Assembly (NCBI RefSeq): GCF_000445185.1 | Contig: NZ_AVAF01000153.1 | Span: forward strand, 21,009 to 85,008 | Length of the DNA: 64,000 nt | From: Thermoanaerobacter sp. A7A | GTDB taxonomy: Bacteria; Bacillota; Thermoanaerobacteria; Thermoanaerobacterales; Thermoanaerobacteraceae | Direction of reading: 5' to 3' | Part shown: in pieces, positions 37,801 through 46,869 of the stretch | Layout: each line of letters opens with the position of its first letter | Position numbering within the stretch: position 1 is the stretch's first letter | The notes under the pieces: generated by a model | Databases searched by the model: none | Told to the model about the DNA's origin: nothing | The model's input: the letters and a program-made list of their open reading frames with translations, nothing else | Position numbers and translations under genes: made by a program

Positions 37801-39047
37801 AATCAGAAATCAAAAGACTCACTATAGGTTGTACAGGGGTAAAAAGAACTACAGGGCAACATCCAGGTGGAATAATGGTCGTGCCAAAAGACAAGAGTAT
37901 TTATGACTTTACTCCAATACAGCATCCTGCTGATGCAGAAGACACCGATGTTATAACAACTCATTTTGACTACCATTCAATAAGCGGAAGGCTTTTAAAA
38001 CTGGATATTTTAGGGCATGATGACCCTACAGTTATAAGAATGCTGGAGGATTTAACCGGCATTAATGCAAGAGAAATTCCTTTAGATGATAAAAAAACTA
38101 TGAGTTTATTTACCAGTGTAGAAGCATTGGGAATAGACCCTGAAGAGCTAAATACTCCTGTGGGTACTTTAGGATTACCTGAGTTTGGTACGAAGTTTGT
38201 AAGACAAATGCTTATTGACACTCGTCCTACTACTTTTGCAGAACTAGTACGCATAAGTGGACTTTCTCATGGCACTGATGTATGGCTCAACAATGCTCAG
38301 GACATAATAAGAGAAGGAATAGCTACATTAAAAGAAGTAATATCTACAAGAGATGACATAATGCTTTATTTGATAAGCAAAGGTATGGACAAAAAATTGT
38401 CTTTCAAAATAATGGAAAATGTAAGAAAAGGCAAAGGTGTGACACCAGAAGGAATAGAAGAAATGAAAAAACACGGTGTTCCAAATTGGTTTATTGAGTC
38501 TTGCCAAAAAATAAAATATATGTTTCCTAAGGCCCATGCCGTTGCATATGTAATAATGGCATTTCGAATTGCTTATTTTAAAGTTCATTATCCAGAAGCC
38601 TTTTATGCTACTTACTTTACTGTTAGAGCAGATGACTTTAATTTAGATATTGTATTAAAAGGGAAAGACAGAATAAAAAATGCTATAAAGGAGATAGAAG
38701 CTAAAGGAAATAATGCTAGTCCTAAAGAAAAAAATCTTTTGAGCGTATTAGAAGTAGCTTTAGAGATGTACTTAAGAGGATTTAAGTTTATAAATGTAGA
38801 TTTATATAAATCTGATGCAGTCAAATTTTTGATTACTGAAAAAGGATTGCTACCACCTCTTAATTCTCTAGAAGGAGTAGGAATACAAGCAGCCAAAACA
38901 ATTGCACAAGAAAGAGAAAATGGCAAATTTCTATCTATTGAAGATTTTAGAAACAGAACAAAGGTCAGTAAAACAGTTATAGAAATATTAAAACAGCATG
39001 GATGTTTAACCGATTTGCCAGAATCTAATCAATTAAGTTTATTTTAG
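34824..39047 (+). CDS. polC: DNA polymerase III alpha subunit, Gram-positive type PolC
   Basis: PolC is the leading-strand replicative polymerase with built-in proofreading. The 1407 residues contain an N-terminal domain, an OB fold (about 215-300), a PHP domain beginning RVELHLHTQMSSMDA near 309 and interrupted by a DEDDh exonuclease (FDIETTGLSN near 397), the zinc motif CPNCKYSEF...CPHCGTL, the polymerase palm (GSRGSVGSSLVA, FEGDKEPDIDLNFSGEYQ), and a helix-hairpin-helix end. The ATG at 34824 follows AAAGAGGG. Length is typical. Confidence 0.98.
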   Translation: MIPAFFLQEIEIKKVKLLKKERKLIVSVSSNNQASSQIKNFRDFLLNKFPLIKEVEVVIEQKEKFNNLQDIVDNFEEIILKISEEYPTSLSFLKTCDVVTENQKIIIKAPNEVVYQFIKSNKIDFVLKKFLSDKYGFEAEINLVLLEEFEDTMEKIIMEEDIKNIEEIAKSGQKQETSKTTEKIEDKEDSQVLLGKEIKAEAISIKNITAETEEAIIEGEIFSLEFKELKSKILMTFDITDYTSSILVKAFLTEEKYNYLKENIQVGSFVKLGGKVFYDKYEGDLVISLKDLQLTSPKERKDLSEEKRVELHLHTQMSSMDAVASATEVIKRAAKWGHKAIAITDHAVVQAFPEAMEASSKYGVKVIYGVEGYLVDDGVPIVTGDTEATLEDEFTVFDIETTGLSNINDEIIEIGAVKIKEGKIIDTFETFVNPQIPISSFITKLTGIDESMVKDAPSIEEILPKFLEFASNSVLVAHNANFDVSFIKSKAKKFNLNVNNAVLDTLELSRHLYKDLKNYKLDTLSEHLQVKLEHHHRAVDDARATAEIFIKTIDRLKELGVKKAKDINAILRESEVDIRKLPAYHVTILVKDQKGLRNLYEIISKSNLEYFHRTPRIPKSLLISRREGLLIGSACEQGEVFRAIVSNLEEKKLENIISFYDYLEIQPVGNNEFLIEKGEVKSVEELREINRKIYLLGKEYNKLVVATGDVHFLDPWDNIYRKILMAGKGYKDADRQPPLYFKTTDEMLKEFEYLGEEVAKEIVIDNPNKIADLVEEVKPIPDGTFPPVIEGAEEELRRLTLDKAHEIYGDPLPEIVQNRLDRELNSIINNGYAVMYIIAQKLVSKSLKDGYLVGSRGSVGSSLVATMSGITEVNPLPPHYVCPNCKYSEFITDGSYGCGVDMPDKTCPHCGTLMRKDGFDIPFEVFLGFEGDKEPDIDLNFSGEYQPIAHKYTEELFGKGHVFRAGTIGTLADKTAYGYVKKYFEERNLIVHKSEIKRLTIGCTGVKRTTGQHPGGIMVVPKDKSIYDFTPIQHPADAEDTDVITTHFDYHSISGRLLKLDILGHDDPTVIRMLEDLTGINAREIPLDDKKTMSLFTSVEALGIDPEELNTPVGTLGLPEFGTKFVRQMLIDTRPTTFAELVRISGLSHGTDVWLNNAQDIIREGIATLKEVISTRDDIMLYLISKGMDKKLSFKIMENVRKGKGVTPEGIEEMKKHGVPNWFIESCQKIKYMFPKAHAVAYVIMAFRIAYFKVHYPEAFYATYFTVRADDFNLDIVLKGKDRIKNAIKEIEAKGNNASPKEKNLLSVLEVALEMYLRGFKFINVDLYKSDAVKFLITEKGLLPPLNSLEGVGIQAAKTIAQERENGKFLSIEDFRNRTKVSKTVIEILKQHGCLTDLPESNQLSLF

Positions 39048-39049
39048 TG

Positions 39050-39078
39050 TTGCGTTGGTAAAAGGTGTATGCTATAAT
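39050..39078 (+). promoter_or_regulatory. Promoter of the rimP-nusA-infB operon
   Basis: TTGCGT at 39050-39055, a 17-base spacer and a perfect TATAAT at 39073-39078, right after polC. Transcription would start near 39085, leaving an approximately 87-base leader before rimP that includes a strong hairpin. Confidence 0.75.
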
Positions 39079-39105
39079 TGTTATGTCAACATAGATTTTT
39101 TGCAC

Positions 39106-39129
39106 AAAGAGTGGGTTTTCCCACTCTTT
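39106..39129 (+). promoter_or_regulatory. Attenuator-like hairpin in the rimP-nusA leader
   Basis: A perfect 10-bp stem, 39106-39115 with 39120-39129, with a TTTT loop. The 3' side ends in CTCTTT and is followed by AGTTTATAT, a weak U-rich stretch. It sits after the promoter and before rimP, so it may act as an attenuator for an operon encoding the termination factor NusA. It could also serve as the polC terminator. Confidence 0.65.
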
Positions 39130-39171
39130 AGTTTATATAATGAAAAATAAAAGTTTTAGGAGGAGAAGGAT

Positions 39172-39627
39172 ATGTCCAAAATAGAACAAATTGCAAAGGA
39201 TTTAGTAATGCCTATTTTAGAAAAAAATAATTTTGAACTGGTAGATGTAGAATACAAAAAGGAAGGAAGCCACTGGTATTTGAGAGTTTATATAGATAAA
39301 GAAGGAGGTATTACTTTAGATGATTGTCAACTGGTTAGCGAGTATTTAAGCGATAGATTAGATGAAGCAGACCCAATAGAACACAGTTATATTTTAGAAG
39401 TATCTTCTCCCGGTCTCGATAGACCTCTTAAAAAACCACGCGATTTTGAAAGAAATATAGGAAAAGAAATAGAAATATCCCTATATTCTCCTATTGATAA
39501 GAGAAAAAAGTTTGAAGGCGAACTTATAGAGTTTACAGGTGATAAAATAATTATTCTCTATAATGGAGAAAGAAAGGAATTTGATATGAAGAATGTAAGT
39601 CTTGTTAAACCAGTAATAAAGTTTTAA
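39172..39627 (+). CDS. rimP: Ribosome maturation factor RimP
   Basis: RimP assists 30S subunit assembly. The 151-residue protein has FELVDVEYKKEGSHWYLRVYIDKEGGITLDDC and LEVSSPGLDRPLKKPRDFER, both signature segments, and a C-terminal Sm-like domain. It begins the classical rimP-nusA-ylxR-ylxQ-infB operon. The ATG follows AGGAGGAG. Confidence 0.97.
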   Translation: MSKIEQIAKDLVMPILEKNNFELVDVEYKKEGSHWYLRVYIDKEGGITLDDCQLVSEYLSDRLDEADPIEHSYILEVSSPGLDRPLKKPRDFERNIGKEIEISLYSPIDKRKKFEGELIEFTGDKIIILYNGERKEFDMKNVSLVKPVIKF

Positions 39628-39650
39628 AATTAAGGAGGGAGGATAAAATA

Positions 39651-40691
39651 ATGAATACAGAATTCATAGAAGCTTTAAATTCTATCTGTGAGGAAAAAGG
39701 CATACCAAAAGATACAATGTTTGAAGCAATAGAAGCTGCTTTAGTTTCTGCCTACAAAAAAAATTATGGTTCTTCGCAAAATGCTAAAATTGTGATGGAC
39801 AGAGAAACAGGTGATGTAAAAGTTTATGCACAAAAAACAGTAGTAGAAGAGGTCTACAATGACCTCTTAGAAATAAGTTTAGAAGAAGCGAGAAAAATAA
39901 ATAAAAAATATCAGATAGGAGATATAGTTGATATAGAAGTAACGCCAAAAAATTTTGGCAGGATTGCAGCACAAACCGCAAAACAAGTTGTGATTCAACG
40001 GATTAGAGAAGCGGAAAGAAATGTGATTTATGAAGAATTTTTGAGCAAAGAAACAGAAGTAGTAACAGGAATTGTAACCAAGGTAGATAAAAAGAATGTA
40101 CTCATTAATTTAGGTCGAGTTGAAGCTATATTAAGCCCGGCAGAACAAATTCCAGGGGAAACTTTTGCACCAGGAGACAGAGTTAAAGTGTATATTGTGG
40201 AAGTAAAAAAGACTACTAAAGGACCTCAGATTTTAATTTCTCGTTCTCATCCAGGACTTGTAAAAAGATTATTTGAATTGGAATCCCCAGAAATTCAACA
40301 AGGAATAGTTGAAATACGGAGCATTGCTCGAGAAGCTGGTTCACGCACAAAAATGGCGGTTTTTAGCAGAGATGGAAATGTAGATCCTGTAGGGGCTTGT
40401 GTTGGATATAAAGGTGCGAGGGTACAAGCTGTTGTCAATGAACTAAAAGGAGAAAAAATAGATATAGTCAAATGGAGTTCAAAACCTCAAGAATTTATAA
40501 TGAACGCTTTAAGCCCAGCAAAAGCGTTAAGTATAGAAATTTTAGATGAGAAAGAAAAAGTGGCAAGAGTAATTGTACCTGATTATCAATTGTCTTTAGC
40601 AATTGGAAAAGAAGGTCAAAATGCGAGGCTGGCGGCAAAGCTCACAGGTTGGAAAATAGACATAAAAAGTGAATCAATGGTAAAAAGTTAA
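39651..40691 (+). CDS. nusA: Transcription termination/antitermination factor NusA
   Basis: NusA binds RNA polymerase and nascent RNA and modulates pausing, termination and antitermination. The 346-residue protein has an N-terminal polymerase-binding domain (about 1-125), an S1 domain (about 135-200, VVTGIVTKVDKKNVLINLG) and tandem KH domains (AREAGSRTKMAVFS, DPVGACVGYKGARVQAV; AIGKEGQNARLAAKLTGW). It lacks the C-terminal acidic repeats of E. coli NusA, as usual in Firmicutes. Confidence 0.97.
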   Translation: MNTEFIEALNSICEEKGIPKDTMFEAIEAALVSAYKKNYGSSQNAKIVMDRETGDVKVYAQKTVVEEVYNDLLEISLEEARKINKKYQIGDIVDIEVTPKNFGRIAAQTAKQVVIQRIREAERNVIYEEFLSKETEVVTGIVTKVDKKNVLINLGRVEAILSPAEQIPGETFAPGDRVKVYIVEVKKTTKGPQILISRSHPGLVKRLFELESPEIQQGIVEIRSIAREAGSRTKMAVFSRDGNVDPVGACVGYKGARVQAVVNELKGEKIDIVKWSSKPQEFIMNALSPAKALSIEILDEKEKVARVIVPDYQLSLAIGKEGQNARLAAKLTGWKIDIKSESMVKS

Positions 40692-40704
40692 GTGAGGTGA
40701 AAAG

Positions 40705-40977
40705 ATGAAAACCAAAAAGGTTCCAATGAGAATGTGCTTAGGCTGTCAGCAGATGAAACCGAAAAGGGAATTAATACGCATTGTAAGACGTGCAAAAGAT
40801 TCAGTTGTACAAGTGGATTTAACAGGTAAAGTGCCGGGGAGAGGTTGCTATATTTGCAAAGATATAAATTGCCTTGAAAAAGCTTTTAAAAATAAAAGGT
40901 TAGAAAAAGCGCTAGAAGTACCAATTTCTGATGAAATTTACGAACAACTAAAGAGGGAGATAGAGGATGAAGAATGA
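40705..40977 (+). CDS. ylxR: YlxR family RNA-binding protein (RnpM)
   Basis: A 90-residue protein with the YlxR motif RMCLGCQQMKPKRELIRIVR, then GRGCYICKDINCLEKA. YlxR proteins bind RNA; the B. subtilis member was linked to RNase P and named RnpM. The four Cys residues suggest metal binding in this version. The gene overlaps ylxQ by 11 bases. Confidence 0.93.
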   Translation: MKTKKVPMRMCLGCQQMKPKRELIRIVRRAKDSVVQVDLTGKVPGRGCYICKDINCLEKAFKNKRLEKALEVPISDEIYEQLKREIEDEE

Positions 40978-41290
40978 CAGATTTCATTCTATGCTCGGAA
41001 TAAGCAAAAAAGCAGGTAAACTTGTCTCTGGCAATTATAGTGTGGATAAATACCTTAAACTTAAGAAAATCTTTTTAGTCGTATTGGCTACTGACGTGTC
41101 AAAAAATACTTTTAAAAAATTTGCTACAATGTGTGAACGAAATAAAGTCCCCTACATTGTATATTCCACAAAAGAGTTATTGGCAAAAGCTATAGGAAGA
41201 GAAATGGTCGGAGTAATTGGTATTACAGACGAAGGATTAGCAAATGTATTATTGGATGCTGCAAAGGAGGAAAATTATGGAGGTGAATAA
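40967..41290 (+). CDS. ylxQ: YlxQ, L7Ae-family kink-turn RNA-binding protein
   Basis: A 107-residue L7Ae/L30e-fold protein ([65 protein letters not shown]). Relatives bind kink-turn RNAs. It lies between ylxR and infB as in B. subtilis. Its RNA target is not shown here. The stop codon lies within the infB start region. Confidence 0.92.
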   Translation: MKNDRFHSMLGISKKAGKLVSGNYSVDKYLKLKKIFLVVLATDVSKNTFKKFATMCERNKVPYIVYSTKELLAKAIGREMVGVIGITDEGLANVLLDAAKEENYGGE

Positions 41291-41291
41291 T

Positions 41292-43370
41292 ATGTCTAAA
41301 ACAAGAGTTTATGAATTAGCAAAAGAATTAAATTTATCTAGTAAAGACCTTATTTCTAAATTAAATGATTTAGATATAAAAGTAAAAAATCATATGAGCA
41401 CATTGGAAGATGAAGAAGTAGAATTGATAATGGATTTATTAAGTGATAAACCACAACAAACAGAAGAAGTCGATCAACAAAAGGAAGAAGATATATTTGA
41501 GGACAATTTAGAAGACATAGAAGAAGAAAGAGTTTATAAAAAGAGCTTTAAAAAAGGTAATAAAAAAAATAAGAAGAATAACAAAAAAATGGTTTTAACA
41601 GAAGAAAAAGAAAAGGACGAAATTAAAATAATCACTATTCCAGAGTTTTTAACTGTAAAAGAGTTAGCAGAAAAAATGAAAGTCAATCCTACAGAAATAA
41701 TTAAAAAGTTAATTGCTAAAGGAATAATGGTTACAGTAAATCAACAAATTGACTTTGAAAATGCAGCTAAAATTGCTGAAGAATATGGATTTTTAGTAGA
41801 CAAAGAGGAAGTAAAAAATGAATTAGAAATGTTATTAGAAGAAACGCCCGATGATGAAAAAGATTTGCAACCTCGTCCTCCTATTGTTACTGTAATGGGA
41901 CATGTGGACCACGGTAAAACTTCTTTATTAGACGCCATCAGAAATACAAATGTCACTATGAAAGAAATGGGAGGAATTACACAGCACATAGGAGCTTCTG
42001 TAGTTGAGATAAATGATAAAAAAATTATCTTTTTAGATACACCCGGCCACGAAGCTTTTACTGCTATGAGAGCAAGAGGAGCCAGCATCACAGATATTGT
42101 CGTGCTAGTAGTAGCCGCAGATGACGGTGTTATGCCTCAAACTGTAGAAGCAATAAACCACGTGAAAGCCGCCAATGTACCTATGATTGTAGCCATAAAC
42201 AAAATAGATTTGCCGACTGCAAATCCAGATAGGGTAAAGACAGAGCTAAGTGAGTTAGGTTTAGTGCCAGAAGAATGGGGAGGAAATACAATTTGTGTAC
42301 CTGTTTCTGCTAAGAAGAATATAGGTATAGATAATCTTTTAGAAATGATTTTGCTGGTTGCTGAAATGGAAGATTTAAAAGCTAATCCAAATAAGCCAGC
42401 AAGAGGTACTATAATAGAAGCAAAGCTAGAAAAAGGAAAGGGTCCTGTTGCAACTGTCATTGTGCAAAATGGAACTTTGCAAATAGGAGATGTTATTTTA
42501 GCAGGTACTGTTTATGGAAAAGTAAGGGCAATGTTTGACGATAAAGGCAGAAGAATTAAAAAAGCAGGACCTTCTATGCCAGTGGAGGTTTTGGGCTTTT
42601 CTGAAGTACCAGAAGCCGGAGATAAACTCATAGTAGTAGAGGACGAGAAAAAAGCAAGAGAATTAGCAGAAAGACGTAAAGAGCTTCAAAAAGAAATGGA
42701 ACTTAAACGCAAGCAAAAAGTTTCATTAGAGGACTTATTTAGTCAAATACAGGAAGGTAGTGTAAAAGAGTTAAATATTATCATAAAAGCGGATGTTCAA
42801 GGTTCAGTAGAAGCACTAAAAAAATCCATTGAAGACTTAAGCAACGAAGAAGTTAGAATAAAGGTGATACACGGAGCAGTAGGCGCAATAACAGAAACGG
42901 ATGTTATGCTTGCATCAGCTTCTAATGCCATAATAATAGGTTTCAATGTAAGACCAGAAACTAACGCTAAAAATCTCGCAGAAAAAGAAAAGGTAGATAT
43001 AAAGCTTTATCGAATTATATATGAGGCTATTGAAGATATCAAAGCTGCTATGAAAGGTCTGTTGGAGCCAAAATATAAAGAAGTAGAGCTAGGAAGAGCA
43101 GAAGTTAGAGCTGTTTTCAGAGTACCTGGTGTAGGAAATGTAGCTGGATGCTATGTGTTAAGTGGTAAGATTTTAAGGAATGCTGATATACGTGTAGTAA
43201 GGGATGGTATTGTAGTTTATGAAGGTAAAATTGCTTCTTTAAAGAGGTTTAAAGACGACGTAAGAGAAGTACAACAAGGATTTGAATGCGGTATAGGTAT
43301 AGATAGGTTCAATGACATTAAAGAGGGGGATATAATAGAAGCTTACCAAATGGAAGAAATTCCTCGTTGA
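41292..43370 (+). CDS. infB: Translation initiation factor IF-2
   Basis: IF-2 is the GTPase that brings initiator tRNA to the ribosome. The 692 residues have an N-terminal IF2N motif ([20 protein letters not shown]), a Lys-rich linker, a second IF2N ([20 protein letters not shown]), the GTPase domain with GHVDHGKT at about 203-210, DTPGHEAF and NKIDLP, and C-terminal beta-barrel domains. An in-frame ATG at 41277 also has a good site (AAAGGAGG), so the start is 41277 or 41292; GGAGGTG precedes the latter, whose N-terminus MSKTRVYEL matches the family. Confidence 0.97.
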   Translation: MSKTRVYELAKELNLSSKDLISKLNDLDIKVKNHMSTLEDEEVELIMDLLSDKPQQTEEVDQQKEEDIFEDNLEDIEEERVYKKSFKKGNKKNKKNNKKMVLTEEKEKDEIKIITIPEFLTVKELAEKMKVNPTEIIKKLIAKGIMVTVNQQIDFENAAKIAEEYGFLVDKEEVKNELEMLLEETPDDEKDLQPRPPIVTVMGHVDHGKTSLLDAIRNTNVTMKEMGGITQHIGASVVEINDKKIIFLDTPGHEAFTAMRARGASITDIVVLVVAADDGVMPQTVEAINHVKAANVPMIVAINKIDLPTANPDRVKTELSELGLVPEEWGGNTICVPVSAKKNIGIDNLLEMILLVAEMEDLKANPNKPARGTIIEAKLEKGKGPVATVIVQNGTLQIGDVILAGTVYGKVRAMFDDKGRRIKKAGPSMPVEVLGFSEVPEAGDKLIVVEDEKKARELAERRKELQKEMELKRKQKVSLEDLFSQIQEGSVKELNIIIKADVQGSVEALKKSIEDLSNEEVRIKVIHGAVGAITETDVMLASASNAIIIGFNVRPETNAKNLAEKEKVDIKLYRIIYEAIEDIKAAMKGLLEPKYKEVELGRAEVRAVFRVPGVGNVAGCYVLSGKILRNADIRVVRDGIVVYEGKIASLKRFKDDVREVQQGFECGIGIDRFNDIKEGDIIEAYQMEEIPR

Positions 43371-43383
43371 AAGGATGAGTATA

Positions 43384-43743
43384 ATGCAGTACAGGAATAG
43401 TCGACTTTCAGAAGAAATGAAAAGAGAAATAAGTAAAATGATTTTAGAAGAAATTAAAGACCCAAGAATTAAAGCAATGGTTAGTATAACTGACATAGAA
43501 GTTACTAAAGATTTGAGATATGCTAAAGTTTATGTAAGTATTTATGGAAGTGAAGAAGATAAACAAGAAACTTTTGAAGGACTAAAAAATGCAGCTGGCT
43601 ACATCAGACACGAAATTGGAAGAAGAATAAAAATGAGATATACTCCTGAAATTATCTTTGAATTGGATCGATCAATAGAATACGGAGCCTATATTTCTGA
43701 AATATTAAAAGAACTAAACAAGCAAGAGGGTGATGGTAATTGA
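43384..43743 (+). CDS. rbfA: Ribosome-binding factor A
   Basis: RbfA is a cold-sensitive 30S maturation factor. The 119-residue protein has EEMKREISKMILEEIKDPRI and LRYAKVYVSIYG, standard for the family. The ATG at 43375 is inside the AAGGATG ribosome binding site, so ATG 43384 is preferred. YlxP, which separates infB and rbfA in B. subtilis, is absent. The stop overlaps the nrnA start (TTGA). Confidence 0.96.
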   Translation: MQYRNSRLSEEMKREISKMILEEIKDPRIKAMVSITDIEVTKDLRYAKVYVSIYGSEEDKQETFEGLKNAAGYIRHEIGRRIKMRYTPEIIFELDRSIEYGAYISEILKELNKQEGDGN

Positions 43744-44693
43744 TATTAATTGATGCAATAAATCACATAAAAGATGCTAAAAGTGTAATTGTAGTATCTC
43801 ACATTGCACCCGATGGAGATGCTATAGGCACTGTTACAGGAATGTATAAAGTATTAAAAAAAATGGGAAAAGAAGTAGATGTATTCATAGAAGACGAAAT
43901 CCCTGAAATGTACAACTTTGTTCCTAATGTAGATAAAATATCAAGACCATTTTATAAAGAGGCAGACGTGGTTTTGATTTTTGACTGTGCTGATGAAGAA
44001 AGATTGGGCAGTACCAAAGAACTTTTAAAAACTTCTGCTGTAACTATTAATATTGACCATCACATTTCAAATACTTTGTATGCCAAATTGAATTATGTAG
44101 ATACTAACGCAGCAGCGACAGCAGAAATAGCCTATCAAATTGTTAAATTGTTAGGAGTAGAATTTGATGAAGAAATAGCTACAAGTCTTTATACAGCGAT
44201 TTTGACAGATAGTGGTGGATTTATGTACGAATCAACTACTTCTATAACTCATCAAATAGCTGGAGACTTAATAAACAATGGCGCTAAATTTAAAGAAATA
44301 GGAGATAAAGTTTTTAATACTCTCAAATTCAACAAAGCAAAACTTTTAGGAAGAGCCTTAAATAGCCTTACATTATATAAAGATGGAAGAGTTGCTTATA
44401 TGGAAATTTTAAAAAAGGACTTCCAAGAAACAAACACAAACCTTTCACATATAGAAAATATTATCACTTATGCTAGAAATATTGAAGGAGTAGAAGTAGC
44501 GGTACTTTTAGTTGAAAAAGAAGAAGAGATAAAAATTAGTTTAAGGTCAAAAGAAAAAATAGATGTAAATAAAATTGCAAATATTTTTGGCGGTGGAGGC
44601 CATGTAAGAGCTGCTGGATGTATCATCAAAGGAAATATCCAAGAAGCCAAAGAAAAAATTTTACAGGTAATATTCAAAGAATTAGAGGGATAA
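43740..44693 (+). CDS. nrnA: DHH/DHHA1 phosphoesterase NrnA (oligoribonuclease / pAp phosphatase)
   Basis: A 317-residue DHH-family phosphoesterase with metal-binding motifs SHIAPDGDAIGT, LIFDCAD and NIDHHISN, a later TDSGGF, and the C-terminal DHHA1 substrate-binding GGGGHVRAAGC. Such enzymes degrade nano-RNA, pAp or linear dinucleotides such as pGpG. With the PilZ protein upstream implying c-di-GMP use, a role in clearing pGpG is possible. The TTG start overlaps the rbfA stop. Confidence 0.94.
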   Translation: MILIDAINHIKDAKSVIVVSHIAPDGDAIGTVTGMYKVLKKMGKEVDVFIEDEIPEMYNFVPNVDKISRPFYKEADVVLIFDCADEERLGSTKELLKTSAVTINIDHHISNTLYAKLNYVDTNAAATAEIAYQIVKLLGVEFDEEIATSLYTAILTDSGGFMYESTTSITHQIAGDLINNGAKFKEIGDKVFNTLKFNKAKLLGRALNSLTLYKDGRVAYMEILKKDFQETNTNLSHIENIITYARNIEGVEVAVLLVEKEEEIKISLRSKEKIDVNKIANIFGGGGHVRAAGCIIKGNIQEAKEKILQVIFKELEG

Positions 44694-44696
44694 AAA

Positions 44697-45548
44697 TTGG
44701 AGGGAATGCTCAATATTTTAAAACCCCCTGGTATGACTTCTCACGATGTTGTAGATTTTATTAGGAAAATCTATAATATACGAAAAGTGGGCCATACAGG
44801 AACATTAGACCCGGATGCAGCAGGAGTACTGCCTGTTTGTATAGGAAATGCCACTAAATTTGTCTCTTATCTTCTTGAGCAGGATAAAAGATATAGATTT
44901 GAAATAACCTTTGGCTTTACTACAGACACTTTGGATAAAAGCGGCAAAATTGTAAAAAGCGGACCTGTAAGGATTCTGAGAGAAGAAGAATTAAGGCAAG
45001 TTTTAAATAAATTTAAAAGGAGAATAAAACAAATTCCTCCAATGTATTCTGCAAAGAAAATAAAAGGAAAAAAGTTATACGAATATGCAAGAGAAGGTAA
45101 AAGAATTGATATTCCACCTATTGAAGTTACCATATATGATATTGAATTAGTTGAGTATGAACCACCTTATCGAGTATTAATAGATGTGAAATGTTCTAAA
45201 GGCACCTATGTGAGAGCTTTAGTAAGAGATATATGTGAAAAATTAAATATGCCGGGATATATGTCTATGTTGATAAGAACAGAGGTTGGTGCTTTTAAAA
45301 TAGAAGATGCTTATACTCTTGAAGAAATAAGGGAAAAGAAAGTATTATTGCAGCCAATAGATAAGTTTATTGAATTACCTTCTGTACAATTAAACAAAAT
45401 GGAAGCTGAAAAAATTTTAAAAGGCCAATTTATTCAAAATAGATATCCTATTGAAACTTCACTTTTGAAGTTATATGATAATAATGGTAAATTTCTCGGC
45501 ATTGGGATTTTAGAGCGAAATAAAATCCGTCCAAAAAGACTTCTTTGA
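44697..45548 (+). CDS. truB: tRNA pseudouridine(55) synthase TruB
   Basis: TruB makes pseudouridine 55 in the T-loop of tRNAs. The 283-residue protein has GMLNILKPPGMTSHDVV, the catalytic Asp38 in GTLDPDAAGVLPV, and the KGTYVRALVRDI segment. The TTG start at 44697 is supported by AGAGGG seven bases upstream. An internal ATG at 44706 sits too near a GGAGGG to be the start. Confidence 0.97.
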   Translation: MEGMLNILKPPGMTSHDVVDFIRKIYNIRKVGHTGTLDPDAAGVLPVCIGNATKFVSYLLEQDKRYRFEITFGFTTDTLDKSGKIVKSGPVRILREEELRQVLNKFKRRIKQIPPMYSAKKIKGKKLYEYAREGKRIDIPPIEVTIYDIELVEYEPPYRVLIDVKCSKGTYVRALVRDICEKLNMPGYMSMLIRTEVGAFKIEDAYTLEEIREKKVLLQPIDKFIELPSVQLNKMEAEKILKGQFIQNRYPIETSLLKLYDNNGKFLGIGILERNKIRPKRLL

Positions 45549-45563
45549 GGGGGAAATGATAAT

Positions 45564-46514
45564 TTGCAGATTGTTGATGAAAGCAATGTATCAAAATACA
45601 AAGAGGCCAAAGTAATAGCTTTAGGCAATTTTGATGGAGTTCATATAGGTCACCAGGAATTAATTAAGCAAACAATAGCTCTTTCTAAAGAGAATAACTT
45701 AGCGAGTGCTGTTTTCACTTTTAAACAGCATACTTCAAAAATTTTAACCCCTGACAAGCAACCAGAGCTTATAACTACTTATCAAAAAAAGGTAGAAATT
45801 TTAAAGCAATTTAACCTTGATTATGGAATATTTTTTGACTTTACTGAAAGTTTTTCTAAATTAACTGCTGAAGATTTTATAAAAAAAATTTTAGTAGAGC
45901 TATTAAACATTAAAATAGCAGTGGTGGGACATAATTATAGATTTGGCTACAAAGCTTTAGGGAATGTAAATACATTAAAAAAATATTCCAAAATATATTC
46001 ATATAAAGTTTATGTTATCCCGCCAGTTATAAGGGAAGGTATTGTAGTAAGCAGCAGCTATATCAGGGAATTAATAAAATCCGGTAAAATTGAGAAAGCC
46101 AATGAGTTATTAGGACGTTTTTTCTCCTTGCGAGGAAAAGTGATTCATGGACAAGAAATTGGGCGAAAATTAGGTTTCCCTACTGCTAATCTGCAAATAT
46201 CAGGGGATTTGGTTTTGCCAAAAGCAGGAGTATATGTAACGCGAGTAAAAATAGAAGACAAATTTTATATAGCTGTCACAAATGTTGGCTCTAAGCCTAC
46301 TTTTGGTGGCAAAAACATTTCTGTCGAATCTTACATTTTAGATTACAATGAAAATTTATACGGCAAATATTTAGAAGTTGAATTTATAACAAGAATAAGA
46401 GATGAAATTAAATTTCAAAATTTAGAAGCCTTAAAAGAACAAGTTTTTAAAGATATTAATTATGCTAAAAACTTCAAAAATATTTTACAACAGAAACATT
46501 ATGTGATAAAATAA
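45564..46514 (+). CDS. ribF: Bifunctional riboflavin kinase / FAD synthetase RibF
   Basis: RibF converts riboflavin to FMN and FAD. The 316-residue protein has an N-terminal nucleotidyltransferase domain (ALGNFDGVHIGHQELI near residues 17-32) and a C-terminal flavokinase domain (about 185-310: GKVIHGQEIGRKLGFPTANL). The TTG start follows GAGGGGG. It precedes rpsO as in B. subtilis (ribC-rpsO). Confidence 0.97.
   Translation: MQIVDESNVSKYKEAKVIALGNFDGVHIGHQELIKQTIALSKENNLASAVFTFKQHTSKILTPDKQPELITTYQKKVEILKQFNLDYGIFFDFTESFSKLTAEDFIKKILVELLNIKIAVVGHNYRFGYKALGNVNTLKKYSKIYSYKVYVIPPVIREGIVVSSSYIRELIKSGKIEKANELLGRFFSLRGKVIHGQEIGRKLGFPTANLQISGDLVLPKAGVYVTRVKIEDKFYIAVTNVGSKPTFGGKNISVESYILDYNENLYGKYLEVEFITRIRDEIKFQNLEALKEQVFKDINYAKNFKNILQQKHYVIK
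46485..46512 (+). promoter_or_regulatory. Possible promoter for rpsO
   Basis: TTACAA at 46485-46490, a 16-base spacer and TAAAAT at 46507-46512, overlapping the end of ribF. It would place the start point just before the rpsO leader hairpin. The match is moderate. Confidence 0.4.
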
Positions 46515-46527
46515 AATAGCGAATTTA

Positions 46528-46574
46528 CCTTATGCTTTGATATCCGTATCTCCAGCGGTATTCTATGCATAAGG
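46528..46574 (+). promoter_or_regulatory. Structured leader RNA of rpsO
   Basis: A perfect 8-bp helix, 46528-46535 with 46567-46574, encloses an imperfect inner hairpin (ATATCCG with CGGTAT, one bulged T). It lies between ribF and the rpsO ribosome binding site GGAGGTG at 46590-46596. Ribosomal protein S15 represses its own mRNA through diverse leader structures in several bacteria, so autoregulation is likely but not demonstrated here. Confidence 0.6.
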
Positions 46575-46602
46575 CGTATTCTAAAAGATGGAGGTGAAAA
46601 AA

Positions 46603-46869
46603 GTGCTGGACAAAGAAAGAAAGACAGAAATAATCAATAAGTTCAAGCTCCACGATACTGACACAGGTTCTCCAGAAGTTCAAATTGCCCTATTAACTGA
46701 GAGAATAAATAACTTAAATGCTCATTTGCAAGTTCATAAAAAAGACCATCATTCAAGAAGAGGTCTTCTTAAAATGGTTGGGCAAAGAAGGGCACTGTTA
46801 AATTATTTAATGAAAACAGATATGGAAAGGTATCGTGCCATTATCGAAAAATTAGATTTAAGAAAATAG
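46603..46869 (+). CDS. rpsO: 30S ribosomal protein S15
   Basis: S15 is a primary 16S rRNA-binding protein. The 88-residue product from the GTG at 46603 has the exact family length and motifs [42 protein letters not shown]. The upstream in-frame ATG at 46588 is within the GGAGGTG ribosome binding region and would add only residues not found in the family. Confidence 0.97.
   Translation: MLDKERKTEIINKFKLHDTDTGSPEVQIALLTERINNLNAHLQVHKKDHHSRRGLLKMVGQRRALLNYLMKTDMERYRAIIEKLDLRK

Noticed and set aside
43375..43384. ATG at 43375 as the rbfA start
   Set aside because: It is part of the ribosome binding sequence; the ATG at 43384 is properly spaced.
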